Shown: positions 51,932-61,364, counted from the first letter of the stretch. The stretch: DNA of 64,000 nt from Rhizobium laguerreae (GCF_002008165.1 NZ_MRDM01000014.1:558001-622000), one strand, 5' to 3'. The notes: generated by a model not told the origin, from the letters alone. Program-made: numbers and translations.

Positions 51932-52969
51932 ATGGCAGTTGCATCGCATTTGATCAGCCGCATGCCCGCAGTTGCTTCAATTCGAGCCTCCGTCTTGATC
52001 CCGCTGGTGCAACAAATCGATAAAAGATCCGGGAAAACCGACCTTCTTCTGGCTTCGCACGGCATTCTGCGCTCGCAATTGGAAGATCCCTACGCTGTCC
52101 TGCCCATGGCCCGTTATGTCGCGCTGTTCGAGGAGGCCGCGACGATAACCGGTGAACCGGCACTGGGAGCCCGCATGGGCACCGGTTTCAAGCCCGCCGA
52201 CATCGGCCCCATCGGCATGCTCTTCGCGCTCTCGCCGACCATTCGGAGCGCTTTCGAGCGGCTGTCGAAATATGTCAACGCGGTACAAGGCGCGACCAGT
52301 TCCGGCGTGTTCGAGGAGAATGGCGATTTTGTCTGGAGCTACCGGATCGTCGATCCCAGCATGTGGCCGCGCCGGCAGGACAGCGAATTCACGATCGCCG
52401 CCTCCTGTCAGCTCGTCCGTTCGTGCTTCCGTCGCGGCTGGCGGCCGATCGAAATGCAGCTCGAGCATCACGCCCCGCGCGACGCCGGCGTGCTCGAACG
52501 CATCTATGGCGCGCCCATCCTGTTCGGCCAATCCAGCAACCGGATCGTCATGAACAAGGCGGAGGCTGACCGTGTACATCGTGCGGAAGACAAAAGCCTG
52601 ATCGAAATCCTGGAGCGGCATATCGGCGATCTGGTCAACGAGCCAGCGGCCGGCGATATCCTCAAGGAAAAGGTCCAGGCCCTGATCAGCATCTATCTCG
52701 GCCGCAAACCGGTGACAGTTGCAACGCTTGCCGCCGAACTGAAGATGTCGCCGCGAAGCCTGCAGCGCCGGCTGTCAGAGGAAGGCGTGTCGCTTCGCGA
52801 TCTCGTTCGCCAGCACCGCCAGACACTCGCCGCCCACTATCTCGGCGACCGACATGCCGCACCGATGTCCGAGATTGCGCGTGTGCTGGGTTATGCAGAC
52901 AACACCGTGCTCTGGCGTGCGCTGCGGTCCTGGGAGAAGAAGGGGAGCCCCCTACCTTCGAGACGTTGA
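51932..52969 (+). CDS. AraC-family transcriptional regulator (OruR/ArgR-like)
   Basis: 345 residues. The N-terminal domain (about 20-210, resembling the arabinose-binding-like Arabinose_bd) is followed by the HTH (VATLAAELKMSPRSLQRRLS, then APMSEIARVLGYADNTVLWR). It is divergent from the permease, 121 bases away. TTGGCA (51835) and TGCCAA (51882) form an inverted pair in the gap. Likely activates the permease-oxidase operon in response to an amine. Confidence 0.88.
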   Translation: MAVASHLISRMPAVASIRASVLIPLVQQIDKRSGKTDLLLASHGILRSQLEDPYAVLPMARYVALFEEAATITGEPALGARMGTGFKPADIGPIGMLFALSPTIRSAFERLSKYVNAVQGATSSGVFEENGDFVWSYRIVDPSMWPRRQDSEFTIAASCQLVRSCFRRGWRPIEMQLEHHAPRDAGVLERIYGAPILFGQSSNRIVMNKAEADRVHRAEDKSLIEILERHIGDLVNEPAAGDILKEKVQALISIYLGRKPVTVATLAAELKMSPRSLQRRLSEEGVSLRDLVRQHRQTLAAHYLGDRHAAPMSEIARVLGYADNTVLWRALRSWEKKGSPLPSRR

Positions 52970-53015
52970 AAATCAGACGATGACCGTGAACCGATCGCTG
53001 CTTATCAAGCAGCTT

Positions 53016-53735
53016 TCAGCGGCGCTCGACGCCCTTTGCCGCCAGAATATCGTCGACGGCTGTCGACGTCAAAAATTCCGACAGCTGCCTGGCCGCTTCT
53101 GCGTCCGTTGAATCGGCGCTGATGCCAATAGCGAAGTCAATGTAACTTTGGAGTTCTGCCGGAAACCGACCGACAAGCACGACCTCGGGAGCGGCGGCGA
53201 GAATCGACGTCACGGGAACAACGCCCAACTCGGCCTCCCCACGGCCTACGGCCGGCGCGGTCTGCCCTCCTGATATGGCCACCAGCTTGGGCTTTACCTC
53301 ATCGGCTATTCCCAAGCGCTCCAGCAAACCGGAGAAGTAGCCGCCGCTACTTCCCTCACTGGCGTAGGCGATCGATCTGGCGCTCTTCAACGCATGTTTG
53401 AATGCTTCCACCGATCCGACGTCGAGCGGCCGACCGCCTGCCTTGGCCGCCACCCCCATTGCTATCCGGCCGAACGCGACCTCGCTCCCCGCCTTTATCT
53501 TTCCCAAGGCGGCCAGATCCTCAACTAGGTTCGGATTGGTGATGACGAGGTCAAAAGGCTCCCCAGCTTCAATCTGCTTCTTGACGACAGGATTGAGCTC
53601 CCACTTGACCGCAACTGTGAATCCTGTGTCCGTTTCGAACCGGGATATGAGAGCAAGGACGGCGGGTCGGACCGCAATAGCGCCAAAAAGGCGGATTTCC
53701 TGGGTCATGGCCGAAGTCCGCTCCGATCTTTCCAT
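53016..53735 (-). CDS. Periplasmic-binding-protein-like domain protein without export signal
   Basis: 239 residues, a type-II solute-binding fold (QEIRLFGAIAVRPAVLALIS, FDLVITNPNLVEDL, GGYFSGLLERLGIA, LGVVPVTSILAAA) of the molybdate/sulfate ModA-like class. No signal peptide is present. ATG 53735 (GGGCAGG upstream) starts 15 bases after the COX IV stop and links it to the oxidase operon; ATG 53708 is the alternative. Function unknown; a cytoplasmic sensor or binding role is inference. Confidence 0.7.
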   Translation of the reverse strand: MERSERTSAMTQEIRLFGAIAVRPAVLALISRFETDTGFTVAVKWELNPVVKKQIEAGEPFDLVITNPNLVEDLAALGKIKAGSEVAFGRIAMGVAAKAGGRPLDVGSVEAFKHALKSARSIAYASEGSSGGYFSGLLERLGIADEVKPKLVAISGGQTAPAVGRGEAELGVVPVTSILAAAPEVVLVGRFPAELQSYIDFAIGISADSTDAEAARQLSEFLTSTAVDDILAAKGVERR

Positions 53736-53750
53736 CCTGCCCAGCAGACC

Positions 53751-54110
53751 CTACGGCCCAGCCCCAAAGAACGCCAGCCGGGTGAAGATCGTGTAGTCTG
53801 CTTCCGATACCATCAGCGCCACGAAAACCAGCACCAGCAGCGGCGGCAGCAGGATGGCGTAGACGAGCGCCAGCCGTTCCCAGGCCATGTGCATGAAGAC
53901 GGCGACGATCAGCCCAGCCTTCAGCATCATGAACACCAGGATCAGCGTCCACCTGAGATAGCCCTGGATGCCGAGATAATCGACCATGTAGGAAAGGGCG
54001 CTGAGCACGAAGAGCAGGCCCCAGACGAAGAGATAGAGCCGAATCGGGTGCTGCTGTCCGGTTTGGGGCTGCTGTCCCCCGATGTGTGCATGCGCTGTTG
54101 TCTCGCTCAT
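53751..54110 (-). CDS. Cytochrome c oxidase subunit IV-family protein
   Basis: 119 residues and three membrane helices (LYLFVWGLLFVLSALSYMVD, LILVFMMLKAGLIVAVFMHM, VYAILLPPLLVLVFVALMVS), typical of COX4_pro family subunits of bacterial oxidases. A His/Gln-rich N-terminus (AHAHIGGQQPQTGQQHP) may be mobile. It follows coxP in the operon with seven bases between. Confidence 0.82.
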   Translation of the reverse strand: MSETTAHAHIGGQQPQTGQQHPIRLYLFVWGLLFVLSALSYMVDYLGIQGYLRWTLILVFMMLKAGLIVAVFMHMAWERLALVYAILLPPLLVLVFVALMVSEADYTIFTRLAFFGAGP

Positions 54111-54117
54111 GACGACC

Positions 54118-54837
54118 TCACCACAGGTAAAAGAACGCGAAGATGAAGACCCAGACCAGATCGACGAAGTGCCAGTAGAGGCCCATGATCTCGACGGCCT
54201 CGTAGCGGCCTTTCCGGCTGGTGAAGAAGCCGCGCCGTTCCACATCGAAATCGCCGCGCCAGACCTTGTGGGCGACGATCAGCAGGAAGATGACGCCGAT
54301 CGTGACGTGGGTGCCGTGAAAGCCGGTGATCATGAAGAAGGTCGATCCGAACTGTGCCGCCCCCCACGGGTTCTCCCAGGGTCGCACGCCTTCGGTGATC
54401 AGCTTCGTCCATTCGAAGGCTTGCATGCCGACGAAGCATGCCCCGAGAACGGCCGTCAGCAGCATCAGCATCGCCGTCATGCGGCGGTCGCGGCGATAGC
54501 CGAAATTGACCGCCATCGCCATGGTGCCGCTGCTCGAGATCAGCACGAAAGTCATGATCGCGATCAGGATCAGCGGAACGTTCTGGCCGCCGATATGCAG
54601 CGCGAAGACCTCGCTCGGGTTAGGCCAGGCGACCGGCGTCGACATGCGGGCGGTCATATAGGCGATCAGGAAACAGCCGAACACGAAGGTGTCGCTCAAG
54701 AGAAAGATCCACATCATCGCCTTGCCCCAGGAGGCGGTCTTGAAGGCGCGCTGATCCGAGCTGAAATCGGCGGCGACACCGCGCAGACCGGCTGGCCGGA
54801 GGTCGGGCTCGCCGTGTGTATCGATAGTCTGTGCCAT
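54118..54837 (-). CDS. coxP: Heme-copper oxidase subunit III family (CoxP-like)
   Basis: 239 residues. Membrane helices begin near residue 40. The start ATG 54837 follows AGGAGA. Features include FGCFLIAYMTARMSTPVAWP and the conserved GFHGTHVTIGVIFLLIVAHK. Named by order relative to coxMNOP of Bradyrhizobium, from memory. It assists assembly or proton entry in the oxidase. Confidence 0.8.
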   Translation of the reverse strand: MAQTIDTHGEPDLRPAGLRGVAADFSSDQRAFKTASWGKAMMWIFLLSDTFVFGCFLIAYMTARMSTPVAWPNPSEVFALHIGGQNVPLILIAIMTFVLISSSGTMAMAVNFGYRRDRRMTAMLMLLTAVLGACFVGMQAFEWTKLITEGVRPWENPWGAAQFGSTFFMITGFHGTHVTIGVIFLLIVAHKVWRGDFDVERRGFFTSRKGRYEAVEIMGLYWHFVDLVWVFIFAFFYLW

Positions 54838-54848
54838 CTGCAAATCTC

Positions 54849-55568
54849 CTAACTGAGCAGTGTGCGGCAGAGATCGACGAAATCATTCGCCCAGCCGGCA
54901 AAGAGCGCGAAGAGCAAGATCCAGACGGCGAGCATGAAATGCGAATAGATGGCGGAAAGATCGACGCTGAGGCGCAGCCTCTCCGGCGCAACGTTGGTTG
55001 AAAATGCCCTGACTGTCGTATGCGCGAGCACGGCAAGCCCGCCGAGGATATGCAGGCCGTGCAGGCCGGTCAGCATGTAGAAGAAGCTGTTGGAAGGGTT
55101 ATCGGCCAACACGTACCCGGCCGCCGTCAGCTCCCGCCATGCCTGGATCTGCCCGATGAGAAAGAAGATGGCAAGCGCAAGTCCTGCAGCAAGCGCCGGT
55201 CGCAGCACCTCCATGCGGCCATGCTCTGCTTCTCTTTTCGCCCATTGCAGGGCAGCGCTGCTTAAGGCCAGTGCCGTAGTGTTCACCCAGAGCAGCCGGG
55301 GAACAGGCGTCGCCCACCAGTCGGTCGACGCCATGCGCATGAAATAGGCGCTGACGGCAAGGCTGAAGACGGCGCCGACGACGCCGAGAAACACGAAGAG
55401 CCCGATTTTCACCGCCGGCGCCGGCAGCCTTTGCCGCTCGGCACCGTCATGACCCGGCAACTGCACCGACCCGGTTTCGAGCCAGGGCTTCGAGGTCAAC
55501 CGCTGCCCGGAAAGCCACCAGAAGATAATGGCGGCGACTGCGGCAAGGAAGATCAGCGTGACGTTCAT
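54849..55568 (-). CDS. coxO: Heme-copper oxidase subunit III family (CoxO-like)
   Basis: 239 residues with about six or seven membrane helices; GLHGLHILGGLAVLAHTTVR is the matching conserved segment. ATG overlaps the coxN stop codon (ATGA). Together with coxP it makes two subunit-III-like proteins in one operon, as in the coxMNOP oxidase. Confidence 0.8.
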   Translation of the reverse strand: MNVTLIFLAAVAAIIFWWLSGQRLTSKPWLETGSVQLPGHDGAERQRLPAPAVKIGLFVFLGVVGAVFSLAVSAYFMRMASTDWWATPVPRLLWVNTTALALSSAALQWAKREAEHGRMEVLRPALAAGLALAIFFLIGQIQAWRELTAAGYVLADNPSNSFFYMLTGLHGLHILGGLAVLAHTTVRAFSTNVAPERLRLSVDLSAIYSHFMLAVWILLFALFAGWANDFVDLCRTLLS

Positions 55569-57343
55569 GCCGGAACCTCCCGTGTGACGTCGCCGCTTGC
55601 CGGCACATTCTGCGGAATGAAATCCTCGGCCGCCCCCGGCACGCTGTAGTCATAGGCCCAGCGGTAGACGACAGGCAGATCCTTGCCCCAGTTGCCGTGG
55701 GCGGGCGGCGTCTGCGGCGTCTGCCATTCGAGCGTTGTTGCCCGCCACGGATTGCCGCCGGACTCCCTGCCCCGGAAAAGGCTCCAGACCAGATTGAACA
55801 GGAAGACCATCTGTCCGGCCCCGACGATCAGCGCCATGACGGTGATGAAGATATTCAGCGTATCGGCCGAAGGCGGAACGAAGGCCGTCTCTCCCATCTC
55901 GAAGTAACGACGTGGCACGCCGAGCAGGCCGAGATAGTGCATCGGAAAGAAGATCGCATAGGTGCCGAGGAAGGTGATCCAGAAGTGGATATGGCCGAGC
56001 ACGTCGTTCAGCATGCGTCCCGTCACCTTCGGATACCAGTGATAGATCGCCCCGAAGATGACGAGGATCGGCGCGACCCCCATGACCATGTGGAAATGCG
56101 CGACGACGAACATCGTATCCGACAGCGGCACGTCGACGACGACGTTGCCGAGGAACAGACCCGTCAGGCCGCCATTGACGAAGGTGACAATGAAGGCGAG
56201 CGCAAAGAGCATAGGCAGGGTCAGGTGGATGTCGCCACGCCAGAGCGTCAGCACCCAGTTATAGACCTTGATCGCCGTTGGGACGGCGATGATCAGCGTC
56301 GTCGTGGCGAAGAAGAAGCCGAAGGCCGGGTTCATGCCGCTGACATACATGTGGTGCGCCCAAACGACGAAGCTGAGCGCGCCGATGATGACGATCGCCC
56401 AGACCATCATGCGGTAGCCGAAGATGTTCTTGCGCGCATGCGTGCTGATCAGGTCCGAAACGATGCCGAAGGCCGGCAATGCGACGATATAGACCTCCGG
56501 ATGCCCGAAGAACCAGAAGAGGTGCTGGAAGAGGATCGGGCTGCCGCCGCCATGCTGCAGCTGCGTGCCCATTTCGACGATAGCAGGCATGAAGAAGCTC
56601 GTGCCGAGCAAGCGATCGAACATCATCATGACGCAGGCGACGAAGAGGGCGGGAAAGGCGAGCAGCGCCATCACGGTCGCGGTGAAGATGCCCCAGACCG
56701 TAAGCGGCATGCGCATCAGTGTCATGCCGCGAGCGCGTCCCTGCAGTACGGTCACCACATAGTTCAGCCCACCCATGGTGAAGCCGATGATGAAGACGAT
56801 CAGCGAGGAGAGCATCAGCAGGATACCCCAGTCCTTTCCGCCGGGTGTGCCGGAGAGAACGGCCTGTGGCGGATAGAGCGTCCAACCGGCCCCCGTCGGC
56901 CCTCCGGGGGCGAAGAAGCCCGCGGCGAGGATCAGTACTGCGAGCAGATAGATCCAATAGCTCAGCATGTTGGCGTAGGGAAACACCATGTCGCGCGCGC
57001 CGACCATCAGCGGAATGAGGTAATTGCCGAAGCCGCCGAGGAACAGCGCGGTCAGCAGATAGATCACCATGATCATGCCGTGCATGGTGATGAACTGATA
57101 ATAGTGATCGGCATCGATAAAGGTGAAATAGCCGGGAAAGGCGAGCTGAATCCGCATCAGCCAGGAGAGCACCAGCGCCACCAGGCCGATCGCGATCGCC
57201 GTGATCGAATATTGCACGGCAATGATCTTGGCATCCTGGCTGAACACATATTTCGTCCACCAGCTTTTCGGATGATAGAGTTCGACATCCTCGACTTCGG
57301 CAGAGGGGATGGCGCCTGCGCTGTCGGATGGAATCTCGACCAT
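55565..57343 (-). CDS. coxN: Cytochrome c oxidase subunit I (CoxN-like)
   Basis: 592 residues and twelve membrane helices. Ligands are visible: His in FITMHGMIMVIY (low-spin heme), HPEVYIVALPAFG (CuB His with the cross-linked Tyr), the HH pair in VVWAHHMYVSGM (CuB), and HFHMVMG (heme a3 and low-spin heme). It is the catalytic subunit of an aa3-type terminal oxidase that reduces O2 with electrons from cytochrome c. Confidence 0.94.
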   Translation of the reverse strand: MVEIPSDSAGAIPSAEVEDVELYHPKSWWTKYVFSQDAKIIAVQYSITAIAIGLVALVLSWLMRIQLAFPGYFTFIDADHYYQFITMHGMIMVIYLLTALFLGGFGNYLIPLMVGARDMVFPYANMLSYWIYLLAVLILAAGFFAPGGPTGAGWTLYPPQAVLSGTPGGKDWGILLMLSSLIVFIIGFTMGGLNYVVTVLQGRARGMTLMRMPLTVWGIFTATVMALLAFPALFVACVMMMFDRLLGTSFFMPAIVEMGTQLQHGGGSPILFQHLFWFFGHPEVYIVALPAFGIVSDLISTHARKNIFGYRMMVWAIVIIGALSFVVWAHHMYVSGMNPAFGFFFATTTLIIAVPTAIKVYNWVLTLWRGDIHLTLPMLFALAFIVTFVNGGLTGLFLGNVVVDVPLSDTMFVVAHFHMVMGVAPILVIFGAIYHWYPKVTGRMLNDVLGHIHFWITFLGTYAIFFPMHYLGLLGVPRRYFEMGETAFVPPSADTLNIFITVMALIVGAGQMVFLFNLVWSLFRGRESGGNPWRATTLEWQTPQTPPAHGNWGKDLPVVYRWAYDYSVPGAAEDFIPQNVPASGDVTREVPA

Positions 57344-57388
57344 GATCTCTCTCCCCTTCGTCTCCCAGCGGTCTGCGACCGCTGGGGT

Positions 57389-58207
57389 TCAGTTTGGCGG
57401 CGGTAGCTCTCCCGATGACGCCGTAAGCTGGGTGAATGTCTGCTGCTGTCCGAGCCAGGTCTGGTAGTCGGCGTCGGCTTCGACCACGACGGTGCCGCGC
57501 ATTTGCCCATGGCCGACGCCGCAGAGTTCGGCGCAGAGAATATCGAAGGTCCCTGTCCGCGTCGGCGTGAACCAGAAATAGGTGATCATGCCGGGTATCA
57601 TGTCCATCTTGGCACGGAATTCCGGCACATAGAAATCATGGAGCACATCGACCGAGCGCAGTAATATGTGCACCGGCTTGCCGATCGGCAGATGGAGTTC
57701 GCCGCCCTCGATGATGACGTCGTCAAGGCCGCTTGCGTCGTTTTTATCAAGGCCGAGCGGGTTTTCGGGGGTGACGTCGCCGGTCTCGGCGCGGCCGAGC
57801 TTTCCGTCGGCTCCGGGCAGCCGGAAACTCCACAGCCATTGCTGGCTGACGACCTCGACCGATGCGGCATCGGCAGGCACCGTGATGAACTGGTTCCACA
57901 CGATCAGGCCGGGCGCCAGCATCGCCGCAACGCCGACCGCCGTTCCCCCTCCCAGCAGCAATTCCAGCCTGCGGTTCTCGGGCTCGTAATGTGCCCGGTT
58001 GCCGGGCTTGTGCCGGAAGCGGAAGACGCAATAGGCCATGAACGAAACCACCGCCACGAAGACGATGCCGGTGATCCAGAAGGTGATGACGAGGGTGGTG
58101 TCGATATAGGTCCAGTTGGACGCGATCGGCGTCCACCACCACGGGCTCAGCACATGGAACAGCACGGAGCCGACGACAATCAGGACGAGGATCAGCACGA
58201 CAGCCAT
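57389..58207 (-). CDS. coxM: Cytochrome c oxidase subunit II (CoxM-like)
   Basis: 272 residues. Membrane helices near 3-20, 38-58 and 86-106, then a CuA domain with His190 (VLHDFYVPEF), Cys225 and Cys229 (CAELCGVGHGQM), His233 and Met236. It accepts electrons from cytochrome c and passes them to subunit I. First oxidase subunit gene in the operon; a sigma-70-like promoter lies upstream. Confidence 0.9.
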   Translation of the reverse strand: MAVVLILVLIVVGSVLFHVLSPWWWTPIASNWTYIDTTLVITFWITGIVFVAVVSFMAYCVFRFRHKPGNRAHYEPENRRLELLLGGGTAVGVAAMLAPGLIVWNQFITVPADAASVEVVSQQWLWSFRLPGADGKLGRAETGDVTPENPLGLDKNDASGLDDVIIEGGELHLPIGKPVHILLRSVDVLHDFYVPEFRAKMDMIPGMITYFWFTPTRTGTFDILCAELCGVGHGQMRGTVVVEADADYQTWLGQQQTFTQLTASSGELPPPN

Positions 58208-58267
58208 GTCCGCTCCTCCTCGAGCAGGTCGACCCGTGAAACCGCATTCCGCAAAAAGTCCGTGTTT

Positions 58268-58296
58268 ATTATCGCACAGATAGAAAATATCGGCAA
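58268..58296 (-). promoter_or_regulatory. Sigma-70-like promoter upstream of coxM
   Basis: On the minus strand TTGCCG (58291-58296) and GATAAT (58268-58273), spaced by 17 bases, about 60 bases before the coxM ATG. The oxidase genes could therefore be transcribed apart from the cytochrome c gene. Confidence 0.6.
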
Positions 58297-58354
58297 TTAC
58301 GGCAATTTAGGCATGCACCCCCCAGGCGCGAGCCGCCATTTGGAGTATTGCCCA

Positions 58355-58756
58355 TCACTTGGAATATTGCTTGAGATAGGCGATGAGATTGGTGATTTCC
58401 TGGTCGTCCTTCACCCCGACGAAGGCCATCTTCGTACCCTTCACCTTCCCCTTCGGATTGTGCAGATAGTCGCGCAGCGCCGTCTCGTCCCAGACGAGAC
58501 CGCCCTCGCCGGCCGCCTTCATTCCGGCCGAATAGGCGTAATCGGGATGCGTTCCGGCCTTCCGGCCGAACAGCCCATTCAACGACGGGCCGACCTTGTT
58601 CGTATCGGAATCGGCGACATGACAGGTCGCGCACTTTTTGAAAACGGCCGCACCCGCCGTCGCATCGCCCTCCTGCGCCCCGGCGTTACCAGGACAAAGA
58701 GCAATGACGGATGTGGCGATCAGCAGAACAACACGGTAATCCACGGCAAACCTCAT
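58355..58756 (-). CDS. Soluble cytochrome c (class I)
   Basis: About 133 residues. The export signal ends GNAGA. Heme attachment is CATCH in FKKCATCHVADSDTNKVGPS, and the axial Met is in GTKMAFVG. It probably delivers electrons to the oxidase encoded just downstream. The start is uncertain: ATG 58756 abuts the AGGAGG, GTG 58744 gives a 12-base spacing, TTG 58765 is also in frame. Confidence 0.86.
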   Translation of the reverse strand: MRFAVDYRVVLLIATSVIALCPGNAGAQEGDATAGAAVFKKCATCHVADSDTNKVGPSLNGLFGRKAGTHPDYAYSAGMKAAGEGGLVWDETALRDYLHNPKGKVKGTKMAFVGVKDDQEITNLIAYLKQYSK

Positions 58757-58828
58757 CCTCCTCAAGGTTGCCAGCCACTTGCACCCTCCGCTATCTCTCG
58801 CGTGTGGGTAGTGGTTGTTATGGCTTAA

Positions 58829-58856
58829 AGCTTAGTCCTTCGTGGCAACAAGTCAA
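58829..58856 (-). promoter_or_regulatory. Sigma-70-like promoter upstream of the cytochrome c gene
   Basis: On the minus strand TTGACT (58851-58856), 16-base spacing, TAAGCT (58829-58834), about 70 bases before the start. Confidence 0.5.
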
Positions 58857-58904
58857 TCGGTTCCGCAATTCGGCACGGGTGTTCGCTGCCACACCTCCCG
58901 CCGT

Positions 58905-59810
58905 TCATGACGTCCGCTCCGGCAAATCGCCCTGCCCGACCAACCCTCTCACGATCTCCAGGAAGCGCTCGCCGCTCGCCGACAATGCCGGCGGGCGCCA
59001 TGCGGCGGCGATCGGTAGGGATGGCGGCGGCGGCAGGACGGGGCGGTAGGCGACGCCCGGCCGGGCGGCTTTCGCGATGCCCGAGGTGACGAAGCCGAGA
59101 CCGGTTCCGGCCGCAACGAGGCCAACCAGCGTCGTCATCGGCGTAACCTCTTGGACGATCCGGGGGCTGATGCCCTCGCCCCTGAAAAGGGCGATCACAC
59201 GGTCGTATATGCTGGGACCGATCGCCCGCGGCGCAAGCAACAAGGGCTCGCCGGCAAGATCGGCGACGCGGATGACCGGCTGCTTCGCCAGCCGGTGCGT
59301 CGCCGGAAGCGCCAGCACGAACGGCTCGTCCGGCAGGGAGTGGATAATCAGATCCCGCGAAAGCGGTGGATGCAGCACGCCGAGGTCGATGTCGCCCGAT
59401 GCAAGGGCGGCTTCCAGCAAAGGCGAACTCATCTCGATGAGATCGACATCGACTTGCGCGTAGCGGGCACGAAACGCTTGCACCGCCTCCGGCAGGACGC
59501 CGTAAAAGGCGATCGGCGTGAAGCCGAGCCGCAGGCGCCCGATCTCGCCGCGCACCGCCCGCAGGGCTTCGGCCTTCGCCATCCCGGCATGCAGCACCGC
59601 CTCGCGGGCCGGGCCGAGGAAGGCAGCGCCCGCCGGCGTCAGCGCCACGCCGCGGCGGTCGCGCTCGAAGAGATCGGTCCCGACCTCGCCTTCCAGCACC
59701 CGGATCCGTTGGCTGAGCGCCGGCTGGGTCAGGTTCATCCGTTCCGCCGCGCGGCGGAAATGCAGGTCTTCGGCAACGGCCACGAAACAGGCGAGCGTGC
59801 GGATGTCCAG
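58905..59810 (-). CDS. LysR-family regulator, probable CTG start
   Basis: 301 residues, LDIRTLACFVAVAEDLHFRR and LTQPALSQRIRVLEGEVGTD in the HTH, then the effector domain. GGAGG stands six bases before a CTG at 59810, and the family-length protein starts exactly there; no ATG or GTG gives a similar length. An upstream ATG (59912) would add about 34 residues without family match. Divergent from the beta-propeller gene, a likely target. Confidence 0.83.
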   Translation of the reverse strand: MDIRTLACFVAVAEDLHFRRAAERMNLTQPALSQRIRVLEGEVGTDLFERDRRGVALTPAGAAFLGPAREAVLHAGMAKAEALRAVRGEIGRLRLGFTPIAFYGVLPEAVQAFRARYAQVDVDLIEMSSPLLEAALASGDIDLGVLHPPLSRDLIIHSLPDEPFVLALPATHRLAKQPVIRVADLAGEPLLLAPRAIGPSIYDRVIALFRGEGISPRIVQEVTPMTTLVGLVAAGTGLGFVTSGIAKAARPGVAYRPVLPPPPSLPIAAAWRPPALSASGERFLEIVRGLVGQGDLPERTS

Positions 59811-59916
59811 GACAGCCTCCTGATGCGAAATACCTATCACAGGCGACAGGATTGCGATTGGAAAATTATCAGCATCGGCGGCATTTTCAAAGGACCGCCA
59901 ACAAGGGAGCAGGATC

Positions 59917-61287
59917 ATGAACGGACCAGTCCTCACCGCCGCGACGCTCGCCATCACCTTTAGCCTCGCCGCGCCCCAGAGCACGCAAGCCGCCGAAGGC
60001 GCGCAAGCCGCGTCCAAGATTCTCGGCCGCATCTCGGCGAGCCGGATCGCCGTCATATCCGACGGTGATTTTCTCGCCCGGACCTACGGCACCGCCGAGC
60101 TTGCGCCGCGAAATGCCGGCTATCGCGATCTGCTGACGATCATGTCGCCAGCCGGGGACAAGATTGTCACCGGTTCGATACCGGTCTCCAATTCGGTGAC
60201 CTCGGCGCCTGAAATCCTCGCCCTCAGCGAAGACGGGCAAACCGCCTTCGTCGCAGAAAGGCTGGGCGAACGTCCAAAGGGCGGCAACAGGATCAGCGAC
60301 CTGCCGCCGGGCCGGCGGCTCTTCGCGGTCGACCTTTCGGACGGCGCGGCACTCCGCCTCTCCGACACGGTGGAGATCGAAGCCTTCCCCGAGGCCTTGT
60401 CCCTCAGCCCTGATGGAGAGAGCGTCGCCGTCGTTTCCAACACGCCGGAGGCGAGCTTCGTCCAGATCGTCGCCTATCGCGATGGCCGCTTCAGCCGCCT
60501 CGCCCGGTTCGACCTCGCAGAGCTCGGGGTGAGGGGATCGGAGCCGGCCCCGCGCGGCGGCGTGACCGCGACCAACGTCCACTGGCATCCCTCAGGCCGC
60601 TTCCTGGCAGTCAACATCAATACGCAAAACCGGGTCGCCTTCTTCGAGGTCACCGGAGCCGACGGCGCGCCCATCCTGCGCCCATGGGGCAATGTCGTGG
60701 AGGTTGGCGCCGATCCCTTCGTCGGCCGTTTCACACCCGACGGGCGCCACTATCTCACCGCCAACTGGGGCCGGAACTTCGCCGCCAAGAACCTGGAGGG
60801 CCGTATCCCGCAGACACCGTCGACGATCAGCGTCATCAGGCTCGCCGATCCCGCGACACCACGACAATCGGCCCGCCACGATCTCCTCGGCGGTGCCGAG
60901 ACCGGCCTCTCCTCCGAGGGCATCGCCATCAGCCCGGAAGGCCGGCTCGTCGCCACCGTCAACATGCGCGGCACCGCCTTCCCGCCGGGCTCCGCCCGCT
61001 TCGACCGCAACGCCAGCGTCACGCTTCTGAGCTTCGACCCGGCGACCGGCGCCATCTCCAGGCTCGCAGACTATCCCTTCGAAGGGCCACTGCCGGAAGG
61101 CGGCGCCTTCGATCGGACAGGAGACCACTTCCTCGCCACCGTGTTTCAGGGCCATGATGGGGCGAGGCCCGAGGCCGGCTCGGGGCTCGAGGTCTTCCGC
61201 GTCGCAAAAGGCGACCGGCCGGCGCTTAAGCGGCTCGGCCGCGTGCCGCTGCCGCACGGCGCCCACCATGTCGATCTCGCACCGTAG
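59917..61287 (+). CDS. Exported beta-propeller protein (lactonase/WD40-like)
   Basis: 456 residues. A signal peptide (about 1-25, ending TQA) precedes propeller-like repeats such as LSLSPDGESVAVVSNTPE, VHWHPSGRFLAVNINTQN, RFTPDGRHYLTANWG and IAISPEGRLVATVNMRG. This pattern is shared by seven-bladed propellers of the 6-phosphogluconolactonase / YVTN-like class. Substrate not known. Divergent from the LysR gene with 106 bases between. Confidence 0.8.
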   Translation: MNGPVLTAATLAITFSLAAPQSTQAAEGAQAASKILGRISASRIAVISDGDFLARTYGTAELAPRNAGYRDLLTIMSPAGDKIVTGSIPVSNSVTSAPEILALSEDGQTAFVAERLGERPKGGNRISDLPPGRRLFAVDLSDGAALRLSDTVEIEAFPEALSLSPDGESVAVVSNTPEASFVQIVAYRDGRFSRLARFDLAELGVRGSEPAPRGGVTATNVHWHPSGRFLAVNINTQNRVAFFEVTGADGAPILRPWGNVVEVGADPFVGRFTPDGRHYLTANWGRNFAAKNLEGRIPQTPSTISVIRLADPATPRQSARHDLLGGAETGLSSEGIAISPEGRLVATVNMRGTAFPPGSARFDRNASVTLLSFDPATGAISRLADYPFEGPLPEGGAFDRTGDHFLATVFQGHDGARPEAGSGLEVFRVAKGDRPALKRLGRVPLPHGAHHVDLAP

Positions 61288-61364
61288 GGCGCCCGCAGAT
61301 TCACGCAGACGGCGAAGCTGAGGAAATATCATTCAATGTCGGACTGATGACCTTCAATGCGACC

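Noticed and set aside
55697..57406. 569-codon plus-strand frame opposite coxN
   Set aside because: It is an antisense shadow of the oxidase subunit I gene, rich in Asp/Arg/His from the complementary codons.
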